This document shows, piece by piece, positions 17,354 to 23,579 of a DNA stretch of 60,736 nt. Positions within the stretch are counted from its first letter, which is position 1, and every line of letters begins with the position of its first letter. Under the pieces are notes generated by a model, which ran no database searches, had not been told where the DNA came from, and saw only the letters and a list, made by a program, of their open reading frames with translations. The DNA is from a virus: positions 1 through 60,736 of IMG/VR virus record IMGVR_UViG_3300047494_000097. One strand, given 5' to 3'. Made by a program: the position numbers and the translations under genes.

Positions 17354-17635
17354 ATGGAAATCGAGTTCGACCCGGCGAAATCCGAAAGTAATCTCCGCAA
17401 GCATGGGATTTCTCTGGCCGACGCCGAACTGATGAACATCAACGAAGCCACCGTCGAACCGGATACCCGGTTCGACTACGGCGAACAGCGCTTTCGCGCC
17501 TGGGGCTTGATCGCCGGGGTTTTGCACATTCTCGCCTTCACGATCCGCGGATCCAAAATCCGCGCAATCTCGCTTCGCAAATCAAATGCAATGGAAAACC
17601 GCCGCTATGAAAAAAATCAAGAAAAATCAGAATGA
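17354..17635 (+). CDS. brnT: BrnT-type toxin (type II toxin-antitoxin)
   Basis: This 93-residue ribonuclease-fold toxin has the family opening IEFDPAKSESNLRKHGISLA (residues 3-22). It continues with DAELMN, a central DTRFDYGEQRFRAWGLI strand pair, and the IRAISLRKSNAMENRRYE end with the catalytic-region Arg/Lys residues. BrnT cleaves RNA and is blocked by BrnA, encoded just downstream with overlap. It is divergent from the packaging genes and was probably acquired as a cargo cassette. Confidence 0.88.
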   Translation: MEIEFDPAKSESNLRKHGISLADAELMNINEATVEPDTRFDYGEQRFRAWGLIAGVLHILAFTIRGSKIRAISLRKSNAMENRRYEKNQEKSE

Positions 17636-17930
17636 TTACGAAGAAAAGCCAATCGACGATGATGAAAACCCTGAGTTGACCGAAGAAGATTTCGCGCGTG
17701 GGCGGCCGTTCAAAGAAGTGTTTCCTGAGCAATACGCAGCCTGGGAAGCAAACGGCCGTCAGCCCATCAAAGCGAAGCCGATCGGCAGGCCGCCTGTCGA
17801 AAAGCCAAAAGTGCACATTGGTTTTCGGCTTTCCCAGGACGTAGTCGAGCGCATTCGATTGTCAGGGGCTGGATACAACGCGCGGGTCGAGAAAGTATTG
17901 CGCGATGCGCTGGATGCCGGACAGTTCTAA
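17607..17930 (+). CDS. brnA: BrnA-type antitoxin
   Basis: This is an antitoxin of about 107 residues (ATG at 17607; the frame is open from 17586). An acidic N-terminal half (PELTEEDFARGRPFKEV) wraps the toxin. A C-terminal ribbon-helix-helix-type segment (KVHIGFRLSQDVVERIRLSG) would bind the operator upstream of brnT. The gene overlaps the 3' end of brnT, as is usual for this pair. Confidence 0.85.
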   Translation: MKKIKKNQNDYEEKPIDDDENPELTEEDFARGRPFKEVFPEQYAAWEANGRQPIKAKPIGRPPVEKPKVHIGFRLSQDVVERIRLSGAGYNARVEKVLRDALDAGQF

Positions 17931-17937
17931 CGATCTG

Positions 17938-18330
17938 TCAGGCCGCCGGCGGCGCCAGGTTCTCCATCGGGACATTCAGAACGGCGGCCAATTTGCGAAG
18001 CGCTGCGACGCTTCCGGGCTTTTTGCCCTTTTCGATCTCGTTCAAATAGGCTGGGCTGATTTCCGCCGCTGCCGCCAGCGCTGTTTGGCTGAGGCCAGCG
18101 CGCTTGCGCCAAATGGTGACCGGTGAGACGCCGTCGAGGATCTGCAGGGCCTCCTCGCCGGTGTAGGATTGCCGGATCACCTCATCCAGCCCAATCGCCT
18201 CAATTTGCGCATCAAGCCGCGCCACGGACGCCGGATAGGCGGCATCTCGAAGAAATGCCTCCCAGTCAGCGCGGAGGAAGGTGATGGTCGTTGCGTCCTC
18301 GGCAACCGGTTTCGGAAACGGTGTGTTCAT
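17938..18330 (-). CDS. Xre-family antitoxin of a HigBA/RelE-type module
   Basis: From the ATG at 18330 the protein has 130 residues. An N-terminal region with WEAFLRDAAYPASVARLDAQ precedes a C-terminal Cro/CI helix-turn-helix (LSQTALAAAAEISPAYLNEI, then EKGKKPGSVAALRKLAAVL). The start overlaps the toxin stop by ATGA. It should neutralise the toxin and repress the operon, perhaps at the inverted repeat at 18587-18601. Confidence 0.85.
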   Translation of the reverse strand: MNTPFPKPVAEDATTITFLRADWEAFLRDAAYPASVARLDAQIEAIGLDEVIRQSYTGEEALQILDGVSPVTIWRKRAGLSQTALAAAAEISPAYLNEIEKGKKPGSVAALRKLAAVLNVPMENLAPPAA

Positions 18331-18578
18331 CGGTAAATATCCTTTCGCGGCCCAACCTCTGTGACGATCATTGCCCCGGCGGTGAGGCGATAAATCGCCC
18401 GGTAATTCCCTTTGCGCATGCGCCACACTCCCGGGGTTCCGACCATCTGAGTGACGAAGCTCAAACGCTGCGGATGGGCATCGGCAACTTGCTTAAGAGC
18501 CGCGACGATACGTTTGCCATCGGCCTTCGGCAGCTTGGCGATTTGCGAGAGAGCGGCGGGGAGGATGACTAACTTCAT
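18327..18578 (-). CDS. RelE/ParE-superfamily toxin (HigB-like)
   Basis: The 83-residue toxin has the compact RelE pattern: LPAALSQIAKLPKADGKRI, a central VTQMVGTPGVWRMRKGNYRA segment with the conserved WR.R.G.YR motif, and a terminal EVGPRKDIY. It likely cleaves mRNA or interferes with gyrase. Toxin-first order is typical of HigBA. It lies tail to tail with brnA. Confidence 0.85.
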   Translation of the reverse strand: MKLVILPAALSQIAKLPKADGKRIVAALKQVADAHPQRLSFVTQMVGTPGVWRMRKGNYRAIYRLTAGAMIVTEVGPRKDIYR

Positions 18579-18586
18579 GCTGCATA

Positions 18587-18601
18587 TTCGCTGATCGCGA
18601 A
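18587..18601. promoter_or_regulatory. Inverted repeat TTCGC-N5-GCGAA, candidate toxin-antitoxin operator
   Basis: A perfect 5+5 inverted repeat with a 5-base centre lies 9 bases upstream of the RelE-type toxin start, within an AT-rich promoter-like stretch. The position fits autoregulation by the Xre antitoxin. Confidence 0.45.
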
Positions 18602-18624
18602 CAATATTGCAAGCGAAAACTTAG

Positions 18625-18902
18625 CTAATAGAGAATATTTATCGGGTGTCGAATCTGGACATGCAGGGCTTTCACCTGCCGCCGCATTGCCCCCGGCTGG
18701 TCGCGGCTTCCGGCATAGGGATACGTCTGCCCGAAATGCACCGACAACGCGGCCAGGGCCGGGACGAGACGCCGGGCTTCCACCAGCTGCGAGCGTTCCG
18801 CTCTCTGCTCGGAATTTCACCGGTGCCCCCGGCAGGCAGCATCAGCTGCGCGTAGCGACGCCGGTTCGTATCGTTCTCGCCAGCATATAGGGTGTCGCTC
18901 AT
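18625..18902 (-). pseudogene. Small unknown gene, apparently frameshifted
   Basis: From the ATG at 18902 the frame reads MSDTLYAGENDTNRRRYAQL then MLPAGGTGEIP, and degenerates into Arg/Trp/Pro-rich text until a stop at 18672. In the -1 frame from about 18803 a natural-looking continuation appears (QLVEARRLVPALAALSVHFG, then QTYPYAGSRDQPGAMRRQV) ending at 18625. A single-base indel therefore seems to split one protein of about 92 residues. No slippery heptamer is visible. It overlaps the upstream gene by ATGA. Confidence 0.55.
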
Positions 18903-19084
18903 CGCGAACAACCCGCAACCCGCGCGTCGGCCTCTTGGCGCGTGTCGGCAACCTCGATCACGCCGAAGTCGTCCTCGATTGCGACAAAGGTGTCGCCGAA
19001 GCGCGAAACGTGCTCGACCAGGCGCAGGGTGCCGCTCTTGGCGGCGATGGCGATGGCGACGTCGGTGGCGGAAAGAAGACGCAT
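18899..19084 (-). CDS. Small unknown protein (61 aa)
   Basis: Start ATG at 19084 with a GGGGGATC ribosome-binding site. It encodes LLSATDVAIAIAAKSGTLRL followed by a strand-rich part (RFGDTFVAIEDDFGVIEVAD) and ends AGCSR. It forms a two-gene unit with the frameshifted gene at 18902 (ATGA overlap). No family recognised. Confidence 0.55.
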   Translation of the reverse strand: MRLLSATDVAIAIAAKSGTLRLVEHVSRFGDTFVAIEDDFGVIEVADTRQEADARVAGCSR

Positions 19085-19280
19085 GGGAGATCCCCCAAAG
19101 GCCGCGGCGGGATTGCCGGGCTGCTGCTCTGCTTTCCGCCCCAGCCCTTGAGGACTGGCAGCGCCGGCGGTGCCCCGCGCCGGTGGGAGGAAGCGGTCCA
19201 GGCCGCGTCCATGTCGAGTGTTTTGCCAGAAATGCCCGCGCACGACAAGAAGAAAATACGCTGAAACAGCATATTTTCGG

Positions 19281-19309
19281 TTTACAATTACGTCGTATTA
19301 GCGCATAAA
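19281..19309 (+). promoter_or_regulatory. Promoter TTTACA-N17-CATAAA ahead of the hydrophobic peptide gene
   Basis: The -35 hexamer TTTACA (19281-19286) and -10 hexamer CATAAA (19304-19309) are separated by exactly 17 bases in a local AT-rich patch of otherwise GC-rich DNA. Predicted transcription starts at about 19316, the first base of a perfect 9-bp GC-rich hairpin. Confidence 0.5.
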
Positions 19310-19315
19310 ACTGAG

Positions 19316-19455
19316 GCCGGGCGGATTGGCCGCCCGGCACCCAGAGGAGCTAGAGATGGTTATCTCAGTGACTCTGCTGTGGAGAAGATGGAGCCTTACA
19401 GTTTCCATCATCTTCTAAACCGCGGCTTCCGGGGTGGGGCACAAACCCACCCCGG
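19316..19455 (+). ncRNA. Highly structured short transcript region with stacked hairpins
   Basis: Four inverted repeats follow each other. GCCGGGCGG-ATTGG-CCGCCCGGC spans 19316-19338. GAGAT-GGTT-ATCTC spans 19353-19366 and covers the peptide start. An imperfect arm pair AGAAGATGGA/TCCATCATCTTCT lies within the peptide gene. CCGGGGTGGG-N7-CCCACCCCGG spans 19429-19455. A 5'-terminal hairpin, a sequestered start and a 3' hairpin on a transcript of about 140 nt is the layout of type I toxin mRNAs. No U-tract follows the last hairpin. Confidence 0.45.
19356..19418 (+). CDS. 20-residue hydrophobic peptide, candidate type I toxin
   Basis: The peptide MVISVTLLWRRWSLTVSIIF is preceded by an ideal ribosome-binding site (AGAGGAG, six bases before ATG) and a good promoter. 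Hydrophobic residues flank a central WRRW, resembling membrane-acting peptides of type I toxin-antitoxin loci. It sits in the toxin-antitoxin island. No antisense RNA promoter could be assigned confidently. A leader peptide controlling the downstream Xre gene is the main alternative. Confidence 0.45.
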   Translation: MVISVTLLWRRWSLTVSIIF

Positions 19456-19494
19456 TTGCAGGGTTCACATAGCTGAAACCGGGGCTTACCGCAA

Positions 19495-19746
19495 ATGACT
19501 TCGGACGAGCTGACAGCATTTCGCAAAGGTCTCGGCCTGACCCAGACCGAAATGGCCGGACGGGTCGGCCTCAGTCTGCGGGCCTATCAGGAGATCGAGG
19601 GCGGCGCCTCTAAGGTTCGGCCGCTCCATGTGGCGGCAGCCGAGCGGGCCGCCCTGACGCTGGCCGTCGAGCGCGGCGAGCCGATGTTGGCGCCGGTGAG
19701 CGTGCGGCGCGAGGCCCTCGAGCTGGCCAGGCTGATTGCCGGCTGA
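19495..19746 (+). CDS. Xre/Cro-type DNA-binding protein
   Basis: This 83-residue helix-turn-helix protein has the pattern DELTAFRKGLGLTQTEMAGR then VGLSLRAYQEIEGGASKVRP, typical of small Xre regulators of alphaproteobacterial prophages. It ends in a helical ERAALTLAVERG segment. It may regulate the MazE/MazF-like genes that follow or the peptide locus upstream. Confidence 0.75.
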   Translation: MTSDELTAFRKGLGLTQTEMAGRVGLSLRAYQEIEGGASKVRPLHVAAAERAALTLAVERGEPMLAPVSVRREALELARLIAG

Positions 19747-19800
19747 GGTGGCGATGAACTGAACTGGCATCCGGCGGACACATGTGTTACCTGTAACACC

Positions 19801-20031
19801 ATGCAACCCCGTCCCACCTCTCGCGATCGCATCGCCCGGCATCGCGCCTCCCAGAAAGAGCGCGGATTGCGCGCGGTCGTGCTGTGGCTGCCGGACCTCA
19901 ACGATCCCCATTACCGCGCTCGGCTCGCCGAGGAATGCCGCCGCCTCTCTCGAATGACCGCCGAGGAGGCCGCCATTGTTGACGACTTCGCCCAAATTGC
20001 CGGGCCGGGGCCAGATGACGGGTGGCGATAG
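19801..20031 (+). CDS. MazE-like antitoxin (DUF3018 type)
   Basis: The 76-residue antitoxin has the DUF3018 pattern: RDRIARHRASQKERGLRAVV, LWLPDLNDP, then RLAEECRRLS and a terminal DDGW motif. It ends inside the start of the MazF-like gene (10-base overlap), the usual order and coupling for this module. Confidence 0.82.
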   Translation: MQPRPTSRDRIARHRASQKERGLRAVVLWLPDLNDPHYRARLAEECRRLSRMTAEEAAIVDDFAQIAGPGPDDGWR

Positions 20032-20384
20032 AGGCTGACGCCATCCGGCGGGGCTGTGTGATCCTGGTCAGGATACGAGGCGACAAAGCCCGGCCTGCCG
20101 TGGTGGCTCGGTCCGACCTTCTCGCCACCTTGCCTTATGCGACGGTGCTACCGATCAGCAGCGACCTCCGCACCAATGCCAGCCTGCGCGTCGACATAGC
20201 CGCCACGCCGGAGAACGGGTTGCGCGTCGCGTCGCAAGTCATGACGGACTGGCCGCAGACAGTTCGGCTTGATGAAGTGGGCCAGGTGATCGGCCAGGTC
20301 GACGCGGAGACTATGCGCCTGGTCACGCGACAGATGGCCGTGGTGCTGGGGATCGGCGCCGGCAGGGGTAGACCTCGCCGATGA
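20022..20384 (+). CDS. MazF/PemK-type endoribonuclease toxin
   Basis: This 120-residue protein, GTG start, has the MazF signatures IRRGCVILVRIRGDKARPAV, a PYATVLPISSDLR segment with the catalytic-region Ser/Thr, and ASQVMTDWPQTVRLDEVGQV. MazF toxins cut mRNA at short motifs. It is the third type II toxin in a 3-kb stretch. Confidence 0.88.
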   Translation: MAIEADAIRRGCVILVRIRGDKARPAVVARSDLLATLPYATVLPISSDLRTNASLRVDIAATPENGLRVASQVMTDWPQTVRLDEVGQVIGQVDAETMRLVTRQMAVVLGIGAGRGRPRR

Positions 20385-20498
20385 CCTGGAAACACCCCCC
20401 CAAAATGAACGGAAATGCGAACGATGGATGACGGAAAACCGCAAAAAGCGACCGAGACTGGTGGGTTCAGTGGTGGCGAGAGCGGCCAAAACTGCGGG

Positions 20499-20530
20499 AT
20501 TTTCGCGAAAAATAACAAAAAGCTTTTATT
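20499..20530. terminator. AT-rich palindromes between convergent genes (possible terminator)
   Basis: TTTTCGCGAAAA (20500-20511) and AAAAGCTTTT just after it lie between the rightward mazF-like gene and the leftward early operon, which meet here. Short A/T palindromes with T-runs on both strands could stop both transcripts. The stems are weak. Confidence 0.3.
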
Positions 20531-20813
20531 CGTTTTTGCGCGCCCCCCAGCGCCGGCAAGCCGGATCCTGGGCGCGGACTTCGGTCCCGCCGCCGCCCGT
20601 CCATATGGCGCGCATCAGCTCGCACTTGAGATACACCTTCGCCATCTGGTTCCGTGCCAAGTGCCGGCAGCTCTTGCACGTCTCGCCCGCCGGCCCAGAT
20701 CCAGGCGGGGCAGCGTGGCCCGTTTTCTTCGATGGCTTTCGGCCGGCAAGCGCGGACGGCGGCAGCACCATCAGGTCAAATGAGGGGCTGCCATTATCAG
20801 CGCGGATCGGCAT
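20526..20813 (-). CDS. Small phage zinc-binding protein
   Basis: Up to 95 residues (an internal ATG at 20771 is an alternative start). The C-terminal half has the Cys pattern ETCKSCRHLARNQMAKVYLK C, IWTGGGGTEVRAQDPAC, RW, a recurring early-gene phage protein likely binding one zinc ion. The function is unknown. It is the last gene of the leftward early operon. Confidence 0.7.
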   Translation of the reverse strand: MPIRADNGSPSFDLMVLPPSALAGRKPSKKTGHAAPPGSGPAGETCKSCRHLARNQMAKVYLKCELMRAIWTGGGGTEVRAQDPACRRWGARKNE

Positions 20814-21099
20814 TTTTCACGACCTTGTAGGCGTCGATCGGGATCATGCCGCCGTCGACGCTGATCAGGCAGTCCTGCATCGGACTCCAGGTCCAGAAGA
20901 AGCCCATCGCGTCTGCCTTCGTTTGGCAGGCGGTCTTGTCGAGCATCATTCCAACCCAAATGGCGATACCAAAAAACGCGCCGAGCGCGAGGAAAATGAA
21001 CACGACGACGCCGAGCCAATCGTTCCAAACATAGCAAAACCGATCCCACACCCGCTTGTGGAACGGCGGCGGCTCGTAATCAGGCCACGCGAACGGCAT
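20797..21099 (-). CDS. Single-pass membrane protein
   Basis: From the ATG at 21099 it encodes 100 residues. A Trp/Pro-rich N-terminus (MPFAWPDYEPPPFHKRVWDR) is followed by a hydrophobic segment (LGVVVFIFLALGAFFGIAIW) and a short exposed domain with two Cys and DGGMIPIDAYKVV. Function unknown; possibly an envelope-acting early protein. It overlaps the previous gene by 20 bases. Confidence 0.65.
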   Translation of the reverse strand: MPFAWPDYEPPPFHKRVWDRFCYVWNDWLGVVVFIFLALGAFFGIAIWVGMMLDKTACQTKADAMGFFWTWSPMQDCLISVDGGMIPIDAYKVVKNADPR

Positions 21100-21340
21100 C
21101 GCTTCGTCCTCGAGATCTAGCGGATGAGAACCCCTTCGGCGGTGGCGGCCGCGGAACCGCCTCATGCTCGGCGCAACGGACGTCGGCCTGGTCGAGCGCG
21201 TGATAGGCAAACACGCACGCCACCGGCGCGCCCAGCCACCGGAGCGGCGACCACCTGGCGCGCTGATGCGTCGGGTGTTTGCAAACATTGTCCGGCTGGC
21301 GCAGGTGCTTGCAGTTGGTGGCGATGAAAATGAGCGTCAT
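21080..21340 (-). CDS. Small Cys/His-rich protein
   Basis: Start ATG at 21340 gives 86 residues beginning MTLIFIATNCKHLRQPDNVC KHPTHQRARW. Two Cys with nearby His residues suggest a zinc knuckle, similar in style to small phage early proteins. The C-terminal 30 residues are low complexity and may reflect an overlap into the next gene. Unknown function. Confidence 0.5.
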   Translation of the reverse strand: MTLIFIATNCKHLRQPDNVCKHPTHQRARWSPLRWLGAPVACVFAYHALDQADVRCAEHEAVPRPPPPKGFSSARSRGRSDAVRVA

Positions 21341-21393
21341 GCGGCGATCCCCAATGGAGCCGGAAAGAGGTTCATTTGCCGAATAAATTGAAC

Positions 21394-21423
21394 ATTCTAC
21401 TCTCGGTTTATTTTCTTCAACAA
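21394..21423 (-). promoter_or_regulatory. Leftward promoter TTGTTG-N18-TAGAAT
   Basis: On the minus strand TTGTTG (21423-21418) and TAGAAT (21399-21394) are separated by 18 bases in an AT-rich patch within the 251-base gap upstream of the gene at 21340. The rest of the gap (21424-21591) shows no gene or clear signal. Confidence 0.4.
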
Positions 21424-21591
21424 AAAACTCGCAACGTGGCCGAGCGATAAATCTTTGGGGGGGCGGTCCGCAAACATGTGGGTGCCAGGTTGAGACCCCC
21501 CTACTTTCGGAAGAGGAACGCCGAGGCGCCCACCAGGGGGCATCGGAGTGGTTTGGGTGCGGGCAGGAGGGTCGAGCCACAGGCGAGGCTG

Positions 21592-21867
21592 CTACGCGCT
21601 GCCGCCGCGTTCGTGCTCAGGCGCCGGCCTCGCATCCATGCGATCAGGTGTGATGGCGTAGGCGGCCTTGATGAGCGTCGATGCGATCCTCGTCATCATA
21701 TGCATGAAGTCTTGCCTCGCCCCAGGATAGTCTTCCACGATGCGCATGCTGATACACCCGAGCAGCTGCGCATCTTTCATGCTGTCGATGGGTGCGAGGT
21801 AAGCGTTCCACATAGCACCCTCAACGCGCATGGCGAGCCGAACAGGAGCGGTCGCGCGCTGGTTCAT
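21592..21867 (-). CDS. Unknown early protein (91 aa)
   Basis: The product contains LAMRVEGAMWNAYLAPIDSM, then LLGCISMRIVEDYPGARQDF, with a helical C-terminus. It looks like a compact folded protein. A GGA/GAG-rich ribosome site precedes the ATG. No family recognised. Confidence 0.6.
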   Translation of the reverse strand: MNQRATAPVRLAMRVEGAMWNAYLAPIDSMKDAQLLGCISMRIVEDYPGARQDFMHMMTRIASTLIKAAYAITPDRMDARPAPEHERGGSA

Positions 21868-21873
21868 CTCATC

Positions 21874-21966
21874 TCATTCCTTCATGGCGCCCGCGCCCTG
21901 AGCCGGATTGTCGCTGTGGCCGGAGCGGAGGCGGTAGGGCCAAGAGATAAGTTCGGTCACCAGCAA
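21874..21966 (-). CDS. Possible 30-residue small protein
   Basis: A TTG start (21966) lies four bases after GAGGG. The frame reads LVTELISWPYRLRSGHSDNP then AQGAGAMKE and stops seven bases before the next gene. It fills an otherwise empty 120-base gap in a tightly packed operon. Its reality depends on the TTG start. Confidence 0.35.
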   Translation of the reverse strand: MLVTELISWPYRLRSGHSDNPAQGAGAMKE

Positions 21967-21987
21967 GTATCCCTCAAGGTTCGGGGT

Positions 21988-22191
21988 TTATGGAGTTACT
22001 GCGCACGCAAGGGCGCGAAGGTTCTCGATCGTCAAGCCGTTCATACCCTCGCCGTCGTCGCGCTGGTTGACGGGATCAGACTTGATCGACCACACATCCT
22101 TGCCGTCATAGCTGCGCTGGTAGTGAAGCGTAACCGTGCGGCCATAGGCATCTGTGCCGATCGGGAAAGACGCTGCTTTTGGCTTCAGCAT
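21988..22191 (-). CDS. Unknown early protein (67 aa)
   Basis: ATG at 22191 is preceded by GGAGG, which favours it over the longer frame to 22239. The product (KAASFPIGTDAYGRTVTLHY, then SYDGKDVWSIKSDPVN) looks like a small beta-sheet protein. Function unknown. Confidence 0.6.
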   Translation of the reverse strand: MLKPKAASFPIGTDAYGRTVTLHYQRSYDGKDVWSIKSDPVNQRDDGEGMNGLTIENLRALACAVTP

Positions 22192-22214
22192 TAGCGGCCT
22201 CCGGTTTGGGGGTT

Positions 22215-22382
22215 TTAGGGTGCCTGCCGCTCGACCCACTGCTCGACCGCAGAAAGGGACTGCTCACGGGCGGCGTTCGAGATGTCGTTTGCCCTCGGGC
22301 CACTGGCATCCTTGTCGAACAGGTACAGGCACAAGGCGACATTGGGGAAGATGCGCTCCAATAAGCGCATCGTCTCCTGCAT
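22215..22382 (-). CDS. Unknown early protein (55 aa)
   Basis: An AAGGAT ribosome site precedes the ATG at 22382. The protein reads MQETMRLLERIFPNVALCLY, LFDKDASGPRANDISNAARE, then QSLSAVEQWVERQAP: two amphipathic helices with a loop. It fills the gap between neighbouring operon genes. No family recognised. Confidence 0.6.
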   Translation of the reverse strand: MQETMRLLERIFPNVALCLYLFDKDASGPRANDISNAAREQSLSAVEQWVERQAP

Positions 22383-22439
22383 ATCCTTTCTGTGCTTCTG
22401 TTGGGATCGGGTCCATTCCTGGGTCGATGCGCGGGGGCA

Positions 22440-22685
22440 TTAGGAGGTCAATTCCTTGACGGTCCACATCACCGATTCTTCCAGCGCAGTGAGGCCGAGC
22501 GAACGATAGCGGCCCGGCTTCACGCGCTCAAAAAGGGCTTCCAGTTCCGTGGCCTTGCTCTTGATGTCGTCATGCAACGCCTTCTCGTCGTCGGTCAGCG
22601 CGCGGTATTTCGGCCGAAAACGAGTGACCTCGATCGCATCTGCGCTCTGCCGCGCGTCCGGCATTCCTTCGTAAACGTGAGCCAT
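22440..22685 (-). CDS. Acb2/Tad1-like hairpin protein, candidate anti-CBASS/anti-Thoeris sponge
   Basis: This 81-residue protein has, from residue 23, FRPKYRALTDDEKALHDDIK then SKATELEALFERVKPGRYRS and LGLTALEESVMWTVKEL. This matches the pattern YR.L...E..L...IK....EL..L....R....T.L....M...+ of the Acb2/Tad1 hairpin domain (DUF7681). Those proteins bind cyclic nucleotide alarm signals and blunt CBASS or Thoeris defence. Position among small early genes fits. The assignment is by motif recall and needs structure or profile support. Confidence 0.55.
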   Translation of the reverse strand: MAHVYEGMPDARQSADAIEVTRFRPKYRALTDDEKALHDDIKSKATELEALFERVKPGRYRSLGLTALEESVMWTVKELTS

Positions 22686-22686
22686 A

Positions 22687-22968
22687 TCAATGTCCTTTCA
22701 GGGCGTCGGGGTTTTTGGTAGTGCCGGAAGTGGCGGCAAGCTGAGCCAGAACGTCCAGGTTCCCATGCTTTAGATTGGCCGCCACGACCTTCATTGCCAT
22801 GGCTGGCGTCACCGTGCGCTGATCCTGTAGCGCGACGATCTTGCCCACCAGGTTCGCCGCAATCGCCAGCAATTCGAGCGAACTGACCTTGCTGGCGTGC
22901 TTGTTCACCAAGGCAGCCAATTCTTGATAGGCAACCTCGTGCTCTGCCTTCGCGATGTGAACGCTCAT
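22687..22968 (-). CDS. Unknown early helical protein (93 aa)
   Basis: All-helical composition: HIAKAEHEVAYQELAALVNK, then SSLELLAIAANLVGKIVALQ, then VTPAMAMKVVAANLKHGNLD. It is one base upstream of the Acb2-like gene, so both are probably translated together. Function unknown. Confidence 0.6.
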   Translation of the reverse strand: MSVHIAKAEHEVAYQELAALVNKHASKVSSLELLAIAANLVGKIVALQDQRTVTPAMAMKVVAANLKHGNLDVLAQLAATSGTTKNPDALKGH

Positions 22969-23006
22969 GTGCCGACCTTCGGGCCTTCGCGCCCATCCAT
23001 CTCATA

Positions 23007-23294
23007 CTAAGTGAATTTGCCATCCTCGCCAACTGGAAGGTGCTCGCGGCACTTGCAGCAGTACGTGGCGCTGTAAAACGCCGGATCGCGCGCATACGTC
23101 TCAGCAATGCCGCGCCCCATGGTGGTGATCGTGCCGCAGGTCAGATGGCGGTAAGCGTCTCGGTAGGGGCGAACAAAGCCCTTTGCGCGCTCGTCGGCAC
23201 TCAGAACGACATAGCCTTTCTGCTGGCCGTTCGCCTGGATTTCGCGGTGATCGTCGGTGACCGGTGAGCCATCGGTTAGCGTTACGTCTTCCAT
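23007..23294 (-). CDS. Conserved phage zinc protein (95 aa)
   Basis: Contains GYVVLSADERAKGFVRPYRD, then HLTCGTITTMGRGIAETYAR and YSATYCCKCREHLPVGE. Paired Cys (TCGT and CCKC) suggest a zinc site. This pattern recurs in phages and prophages of Proteobacteria. No function is known. Confidence 0.7.
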   Translation of the reverse strand: MEDVTLTDGSPVTDDHREIQANGQQKGYVVLSADERAKGFVRPYRDAYRHLTCGTITTMGRGIAETYARDPAFYSATYCCKCREHLPVGEDGKFT

Positions 23295-23579
23295 CTAAGC
23301 CTCGGGTTTTTTCGGGTCAAAGAACTCAAGTACTTCCGCAGATGGAACGGGCTCGCCGGCCGGCACATCCGAGAGCTCATACGACCACCAAACACCAGGC
23401 GCGAACCCAATGATCGCGTTTTGCTCGGGGCAACCTGGCAACGCGATGTTGCGCACGATCAGAGAACCCGTCTCATCGTGGTAAATCTGCAAATAGTGGC
23501 CGAAATATTCAGCCGTGCCGTTCTCAGTGAGAAAGACAGCGCATCGCCGCATGACCAAAGGCACTTGTGTCGGCTTCAT
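23295..23579 (-). CDS. Unknown protein (94 aa)
   Basis: The ATG at 23579 overlaps the upstream stop (ATGA). A beta-rich product: CAVFLTENGTAEYFGHYLQI, then GFAPGVWWSYELSDV, with an acidic C-terminus. No family recognised. Confidence 0.55.
   Translation of the reverse strand: MKPTQVPLVMRRCAVFLTENGTAEYFGHYLQIYHDETGSLIVRNIALPGCPEQNAIIGFAPGVWWSYELSDVPAGEPVPSAEVLEFFDPKKPEA

Noticed and set aside
18672-19340. Leftward 222-aa ORF
   Set aside because: Its upstream part is Arg/His-rich shadow. Real starts within it are at 18902 and, in another frame, 19084.
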